Below are positions 24,308-35,235 of a DNA stretch of 64,000 nt, one piece after another. The DNA is from Anisodus tanguticus (taxonomy: Eukaryota > Streptophyta > Magnoliopsida > Solanales > Solanaceae). The translations under genes were made by a program, and so were the position numbers. Position 1 is the stretch's first letter. Each line of letters starts with the position of its first letter. The DNA is taken from NCBI GenBank assembly GCA_034509755.1, contig CM067547.1, forward strand, positions 46,030,859 through 46,094,858. The letters are read 5' to 3'. The notes under the pieces are model-generated. The model did no database searches. It was given only the letters and a program-made list of their open reading frames with translations, and had not been told where the DNA came from.

Positions 24308-24320
24308 AAGGGGGAGATGA
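24308..24320 (+). promoter_or_regulatory. Polypurine tract
   Basis: aagggggagatga directly before the 3' LTR start at 24321, the expected plus-strand primer. Confidence 0.85.
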
Positions 24321-26407
24321 TGTAACACCCCGTACATTAGATTTGGGATACATCGGGGTAAGCACACATGAGTTTAATGAGATTGAGGTCATTCATGAAG
24401 TTAAAGAAGATTCATATCAATGTCGAAGAGATTACGCGGGACTTAGAGGATAAACAAATTTGGGAAATAAGTTTCGTCAAAGTACGGAATACGGAACGAG
24501 TTATTAAGACCGTATAGAATTTTGTTCATAAGATCAAGAGCTCAATGTATAGATAGGCAAAGTCCCAAAAGAATTTAGGATTTAACAAATGTGACGACGG
24601 GGATTAGAAATAATATTGTATGCATACTGAAAGAGGCTATAGACTAGTGTTATATTACATGCACATGATAATGAGTATATGAAGTGTGATAAAGGTGACA
24701 ATTATTTAAGTGAATTGAGATGGAAAAATTAATTATGTGTGTAATTGGGTGTATGTTGAATTAGTGGAAGACATGGATAATTATTAGTGGTTATTGGATA
24801 AGTGTGATTATGTATTAAATGACACATGGCCCATGGGTATAATGAGTTTGGTGACTAATAGTTTTGGGTGTATTTAGATACTGACACATGATGAAGTGAA
24901 GTCTCAAGTGGTGGCCTAAGTGGGATGTGAACCCCACGACCCACTACAAAATTTAAAGATAAGTTTCATATCATTTTCTCATTTGGTTTCCACCTTAAGT
25001 ATATCATTTTATCTCCATTATTTGAAGGGTAACGTCCAAGTGAAAATCTGCAGCAATATGCTCTCACATATATACATAAATACAATTCCGTGGTTTCTAA
25101 AAAAAATACAAGTAAGAACATAAAGGTTATGCCCACATCGATTCTGCAATTTAACACTGATTGTTCTTCAGATAAGAGGGTTTCTTGAAAAATAAGATTG
25201 AAGTTCATTACGGACGGGTTTAGTTGTATTGTGGACACAAAATGACTAAGGTATATTAAGGCAAATCCTTCTTTCTTTTGGCATGTTCTAAGTACGAAAC
25301 GTAAACGTAATATTGTCCCATAAATAATTCTACTCTTAGTAGTTAAGGATGTTCATGTTATTCATTCCTATTTTCAAAGCATGTATAAATATGTTCCTAA
25401 ATCCTTATTGAGGTGTATGGAAAATATGTTAGTATTCATAATGTTAATCGGAGGTGAAGCGACATTACATCACTCGGACAAACTTCTAGTGTATTATTAT
25501 CATATCATTTGTGCATTATATTCATGCACATACCTTTACCTCAAAGGAGTTATATACTCTACTATATGTATGCATTATATATGTATGGGGCATTAGAAAA
25601 TGGAAGGCGTTATATACGCAAACCACCTGCAGCTGGTACATATATACACGATAATGATTATGCCCACAGATGCCGATATGATATGATGGGATGCCCACAT
25701 AGGCTTGATGGCGTTGTATACGCATATGTGTATGAATGACCATATTTGCATTGTGCAAGGAATTTAGGCATATTATGGCCCTCAGAGGAATTCTACACAG
25801 ACATGGTACTTAGGCATATTATGGCCCTCAGAGGCATTCTCTATTGGTTGATTGTTTCTTGTCTCATGTTACTTTCAGGTCTCTACTATGCTATTTTTCA
25901 TGTCTGACATACTCGGTACATCAGTTGTACTGACGTTCCTTTTGTCGGGGGACACTGCGTTTCATGTCCACTGGCTCAGGTAGACAGGGCGACGCTCCTC
26001 ACTAGTAGGTTATTGGTTCAACTGATGTTGGAGCATTCTACTTGTTCTAGAGTTGCAGTCTAGTCGTGGTATTATATTCTTGATATGCATAGAGGTATGG
26101 TGGGGCTCTGTCCCGGTCTTATGATGTTACGTACTCTTTAGAGGCTTATAGACAGATGTCCTGTGTATAGTAGTCATGTATGGCCTTGTCGGCCTTGGTA
26201 TCTATATGTATATAGGTTGGGTTCTTCTATTTGCAAGAGTTTACGGTGTACCTTTTTCTAGTTTATTATTCTCGTTTGTCAGCAGGGCATCTCGTGGAGG
26301 CCTCGTGGGCCATGCAAAACTACAAATATATGCTAAATATATGATTAGTGGCACTCGACAAGTAAGGTCCAGGTGCTCATCATGACCCTTTGGTTTGGGT
26401 CGTGACA
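24321..26407 (+). repeat. 3' LTR of the Tekay-like element
   Basis: 2,087 bp, closely similar to the 5' LTR along its length, with one deletion of about 39 bp relative to it near 25172. Ends CGTGACA, followed by the duplication GTAAT and then by copia-1 protease sequence. Confidence 0.9.
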
Positions 26408-27770
26408 GTAATCTCTCATCCTATTTTATTTTGAGCAATAATCGTGGTATAATTATCAGAAATAGTCATTCAATTCCAATTCGTGGTTATGATAATACAA
26501 ACTTGTCCCTCCCAAACCCACCGTTAGCTTTAAAGAATGTCCTTCATGCTCCTCAATTGATTTAAAACTTGATTTCAGTTAGAAAATTTACCTCTGACAA
26601 TTCAGTTTTTTGTTGAATTTGATCCTTTCGGGTTTTTCGTGAAGGATTTTCAGATGGGGATGTATCTAATGAGATGTCATAGTCGGGGTGAGCTATATCC
26701 AATCATCACAACCACATATCAAGCCACGTTACCATCCATTTTTGCAGCTTTAGCTCATTCTTTATAGCATGAACGTTTGGGTCATCCGGGAGCACCTATT
26801 TTTGTCTCCCTTAAACAAAATAAATTTGTTAAGTGTACTAGAACTCGTAATTCTCATGTTTGTCTCTCATGTCCTCTTGGAAAACATGTTAAATTGCCTT
26901 TTGTTGCTTCTAATTCATGCACTGTTATGTCTTTTAAAATTATTCATAGTGATATTTAGATATCTCCCGTTTTGAGCTCTTCGGGACATCAATATTATCT
27001 TCTTTTGTTGGATGATTACTCTAATTTTTTGTGGACATTTCCTTTGTCTAAAATGTCACAAGTTTTTTCTACATTTCTCTCCTTTCGAGCATTCATCCAC
27101 ACTCAAGTTGAACGGGACATTAAAAATATTCAATGTGATAATGGTACAGAATTTGATAATGGACCATTTTGGGATTTTTGCAAAGCTAATAGTTTATCTT
27201 TTCGTCTCTCTTGTCCATATACCTCATCTCAAATTGGAAAATCGGAAAGAAAAATCCAAACCATTAATAATATTGTTAGAACCTTACTTGCCCATGCCTC
27301 TCTACCACCATCATTTTGACATCATGCATTACAAATGACAACCTATCTCCTGAACATACTTCCAAGTAAACAATTATCCTATCAATCCCTCTCAAAAATT
27401 TATACCTAAGGGACCAATCTTACTCTCATCTACGGGTATTCGGGTGCTTATGCTATCCTCTTTTTCCTTCCGCTACCATTAATAAACTTCAACCCCATTC
27501 TACTTCATGTATTTTTTAGGATATCCGTCAAACTATCGTGGTTACAAATTTTACGACTTATCCTATAATAAAATCATCGTGAGTCGTCACGTACTTTTTA
27601 ATGAATCAAATTTTTCCTTTGCCAAAATGCATTGTTCTGTCCCTCCTACCTACAAATTTTTTGACGATAGCATGCCCCCGTATTTGGTCCACCAGTTGGG
27701 CTCGCAAATAGGCCAAACAATTTTGGCCAGCCCAAATAATTCTCGCAGCTCAGCCTAAATACATCATCTC
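26408..27770 (+). pseudogene. Copia-1 protease end, pre-integrase zinc region and integrase
   Basis: Continues copia-1 after the Tekay insertion: LSSYF..., IPIRGY, ALKNVLHAPQL. Then comes the GAG-pre-integrase H/C region (HERLGHPGAP..., CLSCPLGKH at about 26762-26890). The integrase core is open at 26972-27319: LLLDDYSNFLWTFPLSK (Asp), IQCDNGTEFDN (Asp), SSQIGKSERKIQTI (Glu area; the usual Asn of SSQNG is Ile). A stop replaces Trp at about 27317. Several more stops occur, so it is inactive. It ends with a spacer rich in Pro, Ser and Gly that precedes RT. Confidence 0.85.
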
Positions 27771-28149
27771 TAAACCCAGCCAACTGGGCCTGCTTACCCG
27801 AGCCCAGTGGCTGCCAGCCTAGCAGCGCCTCTCACTGGCAGCCCACTATCGAGAGGCCCAATGCCTGGCAACCCACTGGGTGGTGACCTAGTCTCAGGCA
27901 GTGGTGGCCCAACGACTGCAAGCCCACTCCCTGGTAGTCCGTTCCCCATACTCTCGGCTTTCAGCCCTATCACACGTCAGTCCAATATCACCTCCCCTAT
28001 CCAACCAACTCTAATTTCGGCCCAACGTCTAGTCACTCATAGTTAACATGGGATTTTCAAACCAAACAAAAAATATGGTCTTCACACCCATTTTACCAAA
28101 TCACCGTTACCTCATAATCCTGTGTCTGCCCTTAATGACTCGAATTAGA

Positions 28150-29657
28150 AAATGGCTATGGATGATGAATATAATGCTCTTATTAATAATAGGACTTGGG
28201 ATTTGATGCCTTGTCCTCCTGATGTTAATATGATTCGGTCTATATGGATTTTTAGTCATAAAGAAAATTCTGATGGTTCATTTGAGAGGCATAAAGCCTG
28301 TCTTATAGGTGATGGAAAGACTCAATAGGTTGGTGTGGACTACGGTGAGACTTTTAGTTCGATGGTTAAACCAGTTACTATCCACACACTACTAAGTCTG
28401 GCTCTTTCTAAGGCATGGACTCTACATCAACTTGATGTGAAAAATGCATTCCTGCATGGAGAACTCAACGAAATGGTGTACATGTATCAGCCCATAGGGT
28501 ACAAAGACCCCACTTATCCTAATCATGTATGCTTAGTGAAGAAATCCTTGTATAGGCTCAAACAAGCTCCTAGAGCCTGGTACAAGAGGTTTGTAGATTA
28601 TGTTTCTACTATTGGGTTTTCGAATAGCAGGTCTGATCATTCTCTCCTCATATACCGTCAGGGTAATGATATATCTTACGTCTTTCTGTATGTGGATGAC
28701 ATTATATTAACTGCTTCATCTGATGCTCTTCTCAAGTCTATCATGTCTCTTCTTAGCTCAGAATTTGCTATGAAAGATCTAGGGCCATTGAGTTACTTCT
28801 TGGGGATAGCAGTAACACATCATGCAGGTGGTTTATTTTTGTCCCAAAATAAGTATGCAGAAGAGATCGTTGAATGAGCTGGCATGTCCTAGTGTAAGCC
28901 GTCCTCCACTACGGTTGATACTAAACCAAAGTTGAGTGTTATTTCCAGCACGCCATATGTCGATCCATCACATTACCACAGCCTTGCAGGAGCCCTGCAT
29001 AATTTTACTATCACGAGGCCTGACATATCTTATGTTGTGCAACAGATTTGTCTATTCATGCATAACCCGATGGAGGATCACATGCATGTTCTCAAGCACA
29101 TTGTGCGCTATATTCAAGGCACTCTCGACCATGGCTTGCATCTATATCCGTCTTCGACAACCACTCTCATTTCCTACACAGATGCAGATTGGGGTGGATG
29201 TCCGGATATCAGATGCTCCACGTCTGGTTATGGTGTCTTTCTTAGTGACAATTTGATATCTTGGTCCTCCAAAATGCAAACTACCTTGTCTAGGTCCAGT
29301 GCTGAAGCTGAATACCAGGGAGTTGCCAATGTGATTTCAGAATCTTGTTGGCTGTGAAACCTTCTTCTGGAGCTCCACTGTCCTGTTCCGGAGGCGACAT
29401 TGGTTTATTGTGATAATTTTAGTGTGATTTATCTCTCAGGGAATCCGGTTCAACATCAACGCACTAAACATATTGAGCTGGATATTTACTTTGTTCACGA
29501 AAAGGTTGCTCATAGACAAGCACATGTCTTACATGTCCCGTTACGCTATCAGATCGCCGATATTTTTACAAAAGGTCTTCCGTTGGTTCTATTTGAAGAT
29601 TTTCGGGACAGTCTCAGCATATGCCGACCTCCCGCTTCGACTGCGGGTGTGTGTTAG
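28150..29657 (+). pseudogene. Copia-1 reverse transcriptase and RNase H
   Basis: The RT N-terminus MDDEYNAL...TWDL starts near 28150. After a stop at 28326 the core is open to 28877, with LDVKNAFLHGEL, RLKQAPRAWY and an intact YVDD (28689-28700), plus MKDLGPLSYFLGI. RNase H follows at 28932-29357 (SLAGALHN, TDADWGGC, SRSSAEAEYQG) and 29400-29657 (YCDNFSVIYLS, RTKHIELDI, ADIFTKGLP), with a TGA at 29356 in the conserved Trp position. This is the best-preserved pol in the window, but four or more stops inactivate it. The ORF ends inside the first bases of the 3' LTR. Confidence 0.88.
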
Positions 29658-29832
29658 AATATTTGATAATAATTGTGATTTGTACATACTCTTTCAGTAT
29701 ATTTTGTATATGGTATGTGTATATTTAGTCATTTACTACCTTAATTCTAGCCTAGAATAATGTTTGTATTATAGATATATTTACTACCCTTTGGAATAAA
29801 ATAATGAAAGAAGATATTTCTTATATTACTAA
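29652..29832 (+). repeat. Copia-1 3' LTR (right end uncertain)
   Basis: Begins TGTTAGAATATT right after the pol C-terminus, the expected place for a copia 3' LTR. The right end is not clear, since I find no target duplication: the 5' end of the element is missing. Confidence 0.6.
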
Positions 29833-29908
29833 TCAACTCGCTAAATATAAATGCATTTAATCTGTTGGCATTCTAGTCATATGCAGAAACAATTATATGA
29901 TCCTAGTG

Positions 29909-29941
29909 ATCATGCACTAATTAAAACAATTAGTGCATGAT
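29909..29941. repeat. Perfect 14-bp hairpin
   Basis: atcatgcactaatt (29909-29922), loop aaaac, exact reverse complement 29928-29941. It is upstream of the LBD15-like gene and just beyond the copia-1 LTR. Could be a MITE relic or a chance palindrome; not rho-independent-type (plant DNA, no T tract). Confidence 0.85.
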
Positions 29942-30692
29942 ATTTGTTTTTACATGAGGTTTGTAACTTATAACCTTTAATCAATATCTTTAGCACAATT
30001 TTCCACTTAACGTGAGTTCTTTGGCACTTTTTTTTTTTATCCAGGGTCAATTTGACAAAACAAAAGGTAAATTTGAACAATTTTCACAATTACATCGGAA
30101 TAAATTTATTTATTTTTGAAGTAATATTAGATACTCAAATCTTATATAAAAGTGTTATTTCTTTGTATCAAAATAAAGAAATAATAATTACTACTAATAT
30201 TTTAATAAAATTTCAATTCTAACACATTTACTAGAAAAATCTTACTCCATACACCCTACTCTTAGTCTGGCCTTTCTCTTATTTCCTTCATTTCTCATTC
30301 AGGGAGTTGATTATTGTCATCATTTGAGTAAATCCTATATATGAAGTGAATCCTCGTACAGCAGCTAGAGAGGGCCACAACTACTTATGAACCAAAAGGA
30401 ATTCTTGGCCACTTCATTAGTTCATATAGCTAGTGTAATTATATTACTCGTGTCTCATTGGTCAGTTTTTGTATATTAAAAAGTAGTACTCTGGACCAAC
30501 TTTTTCTTGTATTTCTTGCCTTTTAATCACTCTTTTGTACCCTCTCTCCCTACCCCCCAAATTTCAGACTCATATTTCTTCCTTTCTTCCTCCAATCCAA
30601 ACACTTCCTTCCTCTCCTCTTTCCTATTTCCTATTTTTCTCTCTGCTTAAATCTACTTTAGCTTTTGCTCCGTATACAGAGAGTATGCCTGA
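29942..30692 (+). promoter_or_regulatory. Upstream region and 5' leader of the LBD15-like gene
   Basis: AT-rich, no ORF of interest until the leader. A TATA-like 'tatattaaaa' lies at about 30472-30481. The segment 30530-30660 is rich in C and T (ccctctctccctacccccc, ttcctcttttcctatttcc), the pyrimidine-rich composition common in plant 5' leaders. An out-of-frame ATG lies at 30685, eight bases before the proposed start. The exact transcription start cannot be read from sequence. Confidence 0.45.
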
Positions 30693-30897
30693 ATGTCAAG
30701 AGAAAGGTATTCGACCAATATCTACTTCAAAACATATGCGTTGTAACACAAAAAATAAATCCATTTCTTCTAGGAAGAATCGTGTTTTATTTTTTTTGTT
30801 ATTAAAGATGCTTTTAGAAACTACTAAATATGTTAACCAAATATTTCTACTGTTTAATTTGTTTATAATGGTGGCAGGGAGAGATACGAGGAGATAG
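30685..30897 (+). promoter_or_regulatory. Overlapping upstream ORF in the LBD15-like leader
   Basis: ATG at 30685 is eight bases before the main ATG (30693), in another frame. After removal of intron 1 it would encode 13 codons (MPECQEKGRDTRR) and stop at 30895-30897 in exon 2. Its -3 base is A, whereas the main ATG has T at -3, so the upstream ATG has the better context. If the leader is used as inferred, this could lower translation of the main frame. Confidence 0.5.
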
Positions 30898-31708
30898 GGA
30901 AAAAAATAAAGAGGGAAGCAGATGACTACTCGCAGATGGGAAGGAGATATATGTTGGTGCCACCTGGAAGCACAACCTTAAACACTGTAACACCTTGTGC
31001 TGCCTGTAAGCTTTTGAGACGTCGCTGTGCTCAAGAATGTCCATTTTCTCCTTATTTTTCCCCTCATGAACCCCAAAAGTTTGCTTCTGTTCACAAGGTT
31101 TTTGGTGCTAGTAATGTTTCCAAGATGCTAATGGTAAGTACCCTATTAATCTATATTTATTTATAACATGAGTGCGACTTTGATTCTTTTTCATGAACCA
31201 TAGACTATAATACCACGCATCTTATCGGAAAGTTTAAACTGCTAATTAAAAAGAGGCTACACTTTTATTTACTTAATTATATTGAGTTGTGTTTCCATGT
31301 AAAATTGGATATAACTAATTAATGCAGGAGGTACCTGAGAGCCAAAGAGCAGATACAGCTAATAGTTTAGTTTTCGAAGCAAATGTAAGGTTAAGAGATC
31401 CAGTGTATGGGTGCATGGGAGCTATTTCTGCTCTACAACAGCAAGTGCAAGCTTTACAAGCGGAGCTGAATATTATAAGGGCGGAAATAATGAAGTACAA
31501 CACCACTGCTCTCATTCCATCTTCTCATGTTTCATCATTGCTTTCTTCTGGAATTATTTCTGTCACCGCACTGCCACCACAACCGCCACCATTAACGCTG
31601 CCTACAACGATATCTTCTGCTGATGCCACCATATACACCCAGCCGTCTACAACTACTACTGAATTTAGCACCATATCCAGTGAGAATAATATATCCTATT
31701 TTGGCTAA
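30693..31708 (+). CDS. LBD15: LOB-domain (LBD15-like) transcription factor, three coding exons
   Basis: Plant-specific DNA-binding protein of the LATERAL ORGAN BOUNDARIES family, class I, acting in the nucleus. Coding exons: 30693-30706, 30878-31133, 31328-31708, joined by GT-AG introns of 171 and 194 bp; product 216 residues. The first exon is 14 nt and gives MSRE plus a split Arg, running into ERYEEIGKKIKREAD, which fits the N-terminus of LBD15 relatives as I recall it. The C-block is CAACKLLRRRC plus AQEC at residues 45-59 (C-x2-C-x6-C-x3-C). The GAS block (FGASNVSKML) spans the exon 2 end, and the second intron falls at the usual LBD position after KMLM. A leucine-rich coiled-coil (ISALQQQVQALQAEL) follows, then a Thr/Pro/Ser-rich tail ending SSENNISYFG. 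If the small exon were not used, Met-25 at 30936 would be the start, with the LOB domain unaffected. No frame damage. Confidence 0.93.
30707..30877 (+). other. Intron 1 of the LBD15-like gene
   Basis: Starts gtattc, ends gtggcag, T-rich, 171 bp. Retention would put a stop 13 codons into the intron in the main frame. Confidence 0.7.
31134..31327 (+). other. Intron 2 of the LBD15-like gene
   Basis: Starts gtaagt, ends attaatgcag, 194 bp, phase 0 between KMLM and EVPES; the conserved LBD intron position. Confidence 0.95.
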
Positions 31709-34114
31709 ATTTGTTTATTATTCATATTGCACATCAAGAATCAAATTGACTACAATAAGCAATAAATTGTTTAATAAGATACCCATGTTCTGATACAATC
31801 TTTTTTCCATTTTAATCATCACTATAAAGAAAGTGAAAGATTAAATTCTTCTATCTTTTATCTCTTACGATGATTGTTGATTAATCAACATATATTGGTA
31901 CGTTTCCTCTATCCACTGTTAATATTCTGTCATTAATTTTGTGTTCGTCTCTTAATTGCTTTCTTCATGGTTATGCTAATTCTATTGTCTTACTGCTAAA
32001 AATATGCAATTTAGTCGAGAATGAGAGTTTTCCAAGCATGCACCAAGAGTGCATCTAATTTACTTAGCACATATAATTAAGTCATACCCTAGTAGTTTCT
32101 CTTATTCTACATACGACTTTTATATTTTTCTTCTCTTCTTCCTCTAGAACTTTAATTTTTATAACATTTCTATTACACTTGGAAAGGGGAATGAGAAAAT
32201 GTCCACTGATAATTGAACATATACCTATTATGTGAATACTGCTACTAATTAATAGCACTAGAGTGTAAGCCTTTGTCTTCCTCCAACGTCATTCATATAA
32301 CTATTTCTTCCGTTTGATTCGTGCTCATTTTTTCCGGTATCCAAGATAGTCGTAGAAAGGTACGATAAAAATTCTTGAAATTTCTCCTTTAATATGAATT
32401 AAATAGAGAGCAAAAAGTTAGTAAAGATAAACCAGAGAATTTCTGCTCAAATGTATATCTGAATATACTTAGTCTTATTATTGATTAATGTTGTTCTTTT
32501 CTTTTTCTTAGTTTAGAATAATGTTTGCAGTGTTAAATTAATTGTAAAAAGATTTCGTCAAACTGTACAGGTACATATATGAATCTATTATGCTTTATTT
32601 GACATTTTGAAAGTACTTTCTCATCTAATTTAAATTGTATATTGAAGATTTGAAACAAAACATTAGCAACAATAACAATAATGATCATAAGGCGACTAAT
32701 AACAATAATGATCATAAGGCGACTTAAATCTGTATGTGAAAAATTAAAGTAAATACCAAAATATAGTTTAATTGTTAGCTGGTCAGTAGTCCTGCCAGCT
32801 AAGTTTGTCTTTTGTATAATTTAGGGGTTCCTTGGCGTGTGGAGTTCAATATGCATTAAGAGGAAGGCAAAGGAACCCTTTAATAATAATGTAAACAAAC
32901 TTATAGGGGACTTCATTCCCTTCTCTCACTTTTATTCTATTCTCTTCCCAAAAAAGAAAAAAGAAAAATTGTGGTGGGGGAGGCTTCTTCATAAACTCTC
33001 CATATTACAAATGTAATACAAAGACGAAATTCGATGTCTCTCTCATCTAAGTCTCTTTCAGTAGTGTCTAAAACCAATGCAGAAAATTGATGGAATTTGG
33101 TCTAAGGTCATGGTTGCTTCAGATGTTGGCATCTTACTTGTCTTTACACAACCTCCCATTCATTTCCTCATTGAAAATTCCCTTAAATTAATTCTTAATT
33201 TATAGCTTTACTTCTCCCAAAGTCTCATCTTTAGTGACTCTTATGAGGCAAGTTGTAGAGGGAAACTGCTTTGAAACATTCCATGCCCAATTTTTAAAAG
33301 AACCAAAACAAATGGTCAAGTACGCCAAGTTAATCCCCTCCCCACGTGAAATTAGTCTATTAAGTCCAATTTATGGCTAAAATATATGATCCAGCTTAAT
33401 ATATACTCAAGCTTTTGAAAATATCTAGTCAAGCATGTTCTCTTATGCAATTCAGTGTTAAAGTAATCATTTAATTCTGAAACCCTAAATCAAAAAGCTA
33501 TTCATTACACTTTCTATATCCTCGTGCGAGAACAGTCAAGAAAACCATATCGAGAAAGCTATGTTTTTATTTTGACAATGAATTCGGTTCATCACTAGTT
33601 CTCTTGATAATTAGTTTCTACTGTTCACTATTGTAATCATCTAGGATCAATTAGAATGTAGAATAAGAAGCTTTGCGTGCCATGTACTTGCCATGACAAG
33701 TGATTATTAACAAAAGTTAGACCTGTAATTCGACTAATAAGTTATTTCTGACGAGATAATGTATCTCTCAGAACCTGCAGCAGAAGAAGAAAATTGATTT
33801 CTTGAAGATCGTGTATCCCAATATTGAATTATTGAATTTTTGGCTTCTTTCCTAGCAAAAGGATCTTCTATTCAGCACCCGCATTTCTCGTTTACTTGTA
33901 ATAGTCTGTCTGTATAAGAACAAGCATAGAGATGCAATTTTGGAATTGAATTTAATCTTAACGTTACATTTGAGTTACAGGTCATGAGACTATATATAGT
34001 ATAAACCTAGGAAACTTGTATTTGAACATTGCTGCAAATTTGCTTTTCCATGCTTGAATTTACATCAACAATATACACGACATATATGATACAACTTGGA
34101 AAAGGGTTAGAAGT
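31709..34114. other. 3' flank of the LBD15-like gene, no gene seen
   Basis: AT-rich low-repeat sequence with no recognisable ORF, RNA gene or element end. It includes the LBD 3' untranslated region (extent unknown) and a 27-bp tandem duplication at 32671-32724. Confidence 0.5.
32671..32724. repeat. 27-bp perfect tandem duplication
   Basis: aataacaataatgatcataa plus ggcgact repeated twice without change. Confidence 0.9.
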
Positions 34115-34410
34115 GTCACACCACAACCTTAAGGTGTGGCCGGCACCCGGCGCCTGTACGGCCCGAGCGAACCACCTGAATAGCATCACGTGAACGTATA
34201 ACCGTCTGGGCCGACTAGGACTCAGAATGATAACTGAGACATACACGACATGAAACCTTGCAAGCAGAAGATCCCAACCTAGCAGAAATATATACATACT
34301 TAGGCCGACAAGGCCATACCGAACCAACTGTACAACACAGGACCTGTCTACAAATCCTTTAAAGAGAACATCAACATAATACCTAAGTCAAGACAAGGCC
34401 ACCGACATAC
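34115..34410 (-). repeat. Gypsy LTR 3' fragment, reverse orientation
   Basis: The top strand starts tgtcacacc; on the minus strand the fragment ends '...gggtgccggccacacc...ggtgtgaca', the same class of end as the LTR at 7710-7759. It also carries 'ggccttgtcggcc' and 'agaggttt/aaaggattt' phrases seen near 4060 and 19750. Only the last 300 bp of the LTR are present. Confidence 0.65.
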
Positions 34411-34507
34411 CTAAATGCATTGGGCTAGTCCATTTAATTGTGCTCCAAATGATGAGTCCACTTTAATAGCCCAAAGTCCAAGCCCATCTTAAAATACTGG
34501 CCCATGC

Positions 34508-34680
34508 CACGTGTCAAATGATGTGGCAATCCAAATCAAGTAAATAAGACAAATGAAATCAAGTCATGTGTCAAATGATGTGGCAATTCAAGTCAGATAA
34601 ATGAGCCAAACGAAATCGTGCTACATGTCAAATGATGTGGCAATTCAAGTCAAATAAGTGAGCCAATGAAATCATGCCAA
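34508..34680. repeat. 57-bp tandem repeat, three copies, in the Tat LTR
   Basis: The phrase tcaaatgatgtggcaa recurs at 34514, 34571 and 34628, exactly 57 bp apart, upstream of the promoter elements. Confidence 0.85.
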
Positions 34681-34702
34681 GTGTGCGGATGATATGTTCC
34701 GA

Positions 34703-34746
34703 CCAATCAAATCACAGAGCTACACCTTCCCTAAAACTATAAATAG
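34703..34746 (+). promoter_or_regulatory. CAAT and TATA boxes of the Tat LTR
   Basis: ccaat at 34703-34707 and tataaatag at 34738-34746, followed by 'gggtcctcac'. Spacing and sequence are typical of a plant Pol II core promoter, here that of the retrotransposon. Confidence 0.7.
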
Positions 34747-35162
34747 GGGTCCTCACAAAGAATGAGAAATTAAGAACAAGAAGCAGGAAGAGAGCTCGTG
34801 CATCAAATACCACATATTTCTCTACAAGCTATAAGTTCAAGCATTCAAGCAAATCAAGTTCAAGTTCAAGTTGAAGATTAAGAACGACAACAAATATCAA
34901 GGTGTTCAAGATCAAATTACTTGTTCGTGCCAAATAATTCATGTTCAAGCTCAAATACGAAGATTCAAGATCAAGCTACTTAGGCCCTTGAATCCAAATC
35001 AAATTCAAGTTCAACATAGTTTTGAATTATTGTTGGAGAATTAGAGAATTATATAGAGATTATAACACTTATCATACTTGAAATCAAATACTACATTTTG
35101 GTACTACATTTTCCTGTCTTGAATTATTATTTTTCTCGACTCAAAATTTATTGTTTACAAAT

Positions 35163-35190
35163 TTTAGCACGCCCAATGGGACCATCTCTA
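35163..35190 (+). promoter_or_regulatory. LTR end and PBS-like region of the Tat element
   Basis: tagcacgcccaatgggacc follows 'tttacaaatttt'. The same position in Tat elements carries a 'TGGCACGCCCAGTGGGAC'-like primer region. I do not assign the tRNA. Confidence 0.5.
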
Positions 35191-35235
35191 CCTCTCATCT
35201 CTTCACATTAATTATCAAATTTCAAGAACACTGAA

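Larger units (their letters stand above)
17846..26407 (+). mobile_element. Tekay/Del-like Ty3/gypsy retrotransposon, 8,562 bp, two LTRs
   Basis: LTRs at 17846-19971 and 24321-26407 both start TGTAACACC and end CGTGACA. The flanks are GCAAT (17841-17845) and GTAAT (26408-26412), a 5-bp duplication with one change. An iMet-type PBS, a gag remnant, an integrase with zinc finger, a chromodomain and a polypurine tract lie between in the gypsy order. No reverse transcriptase is recognisable. It sits in the protease of copia-1, whose reading continues on the far side. Confidence 0.92.

Noticed and set aside
18489..25238. Two similar ORFs on the minus strand (18489-18704 and 24966-25238)
   Set aside because: They lie at the same place in the 5' and 3' LTRs, so the similarity comes from LTR duplication and not from coding constraint.
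30535..30897. 120-aa ORF upstream of the LBD15-like gene
   Set aside because: It runs through the leader and intron 1, which happens to be a multiple of three and open in that frame; only the spliced short upstream ORF is worth noting.
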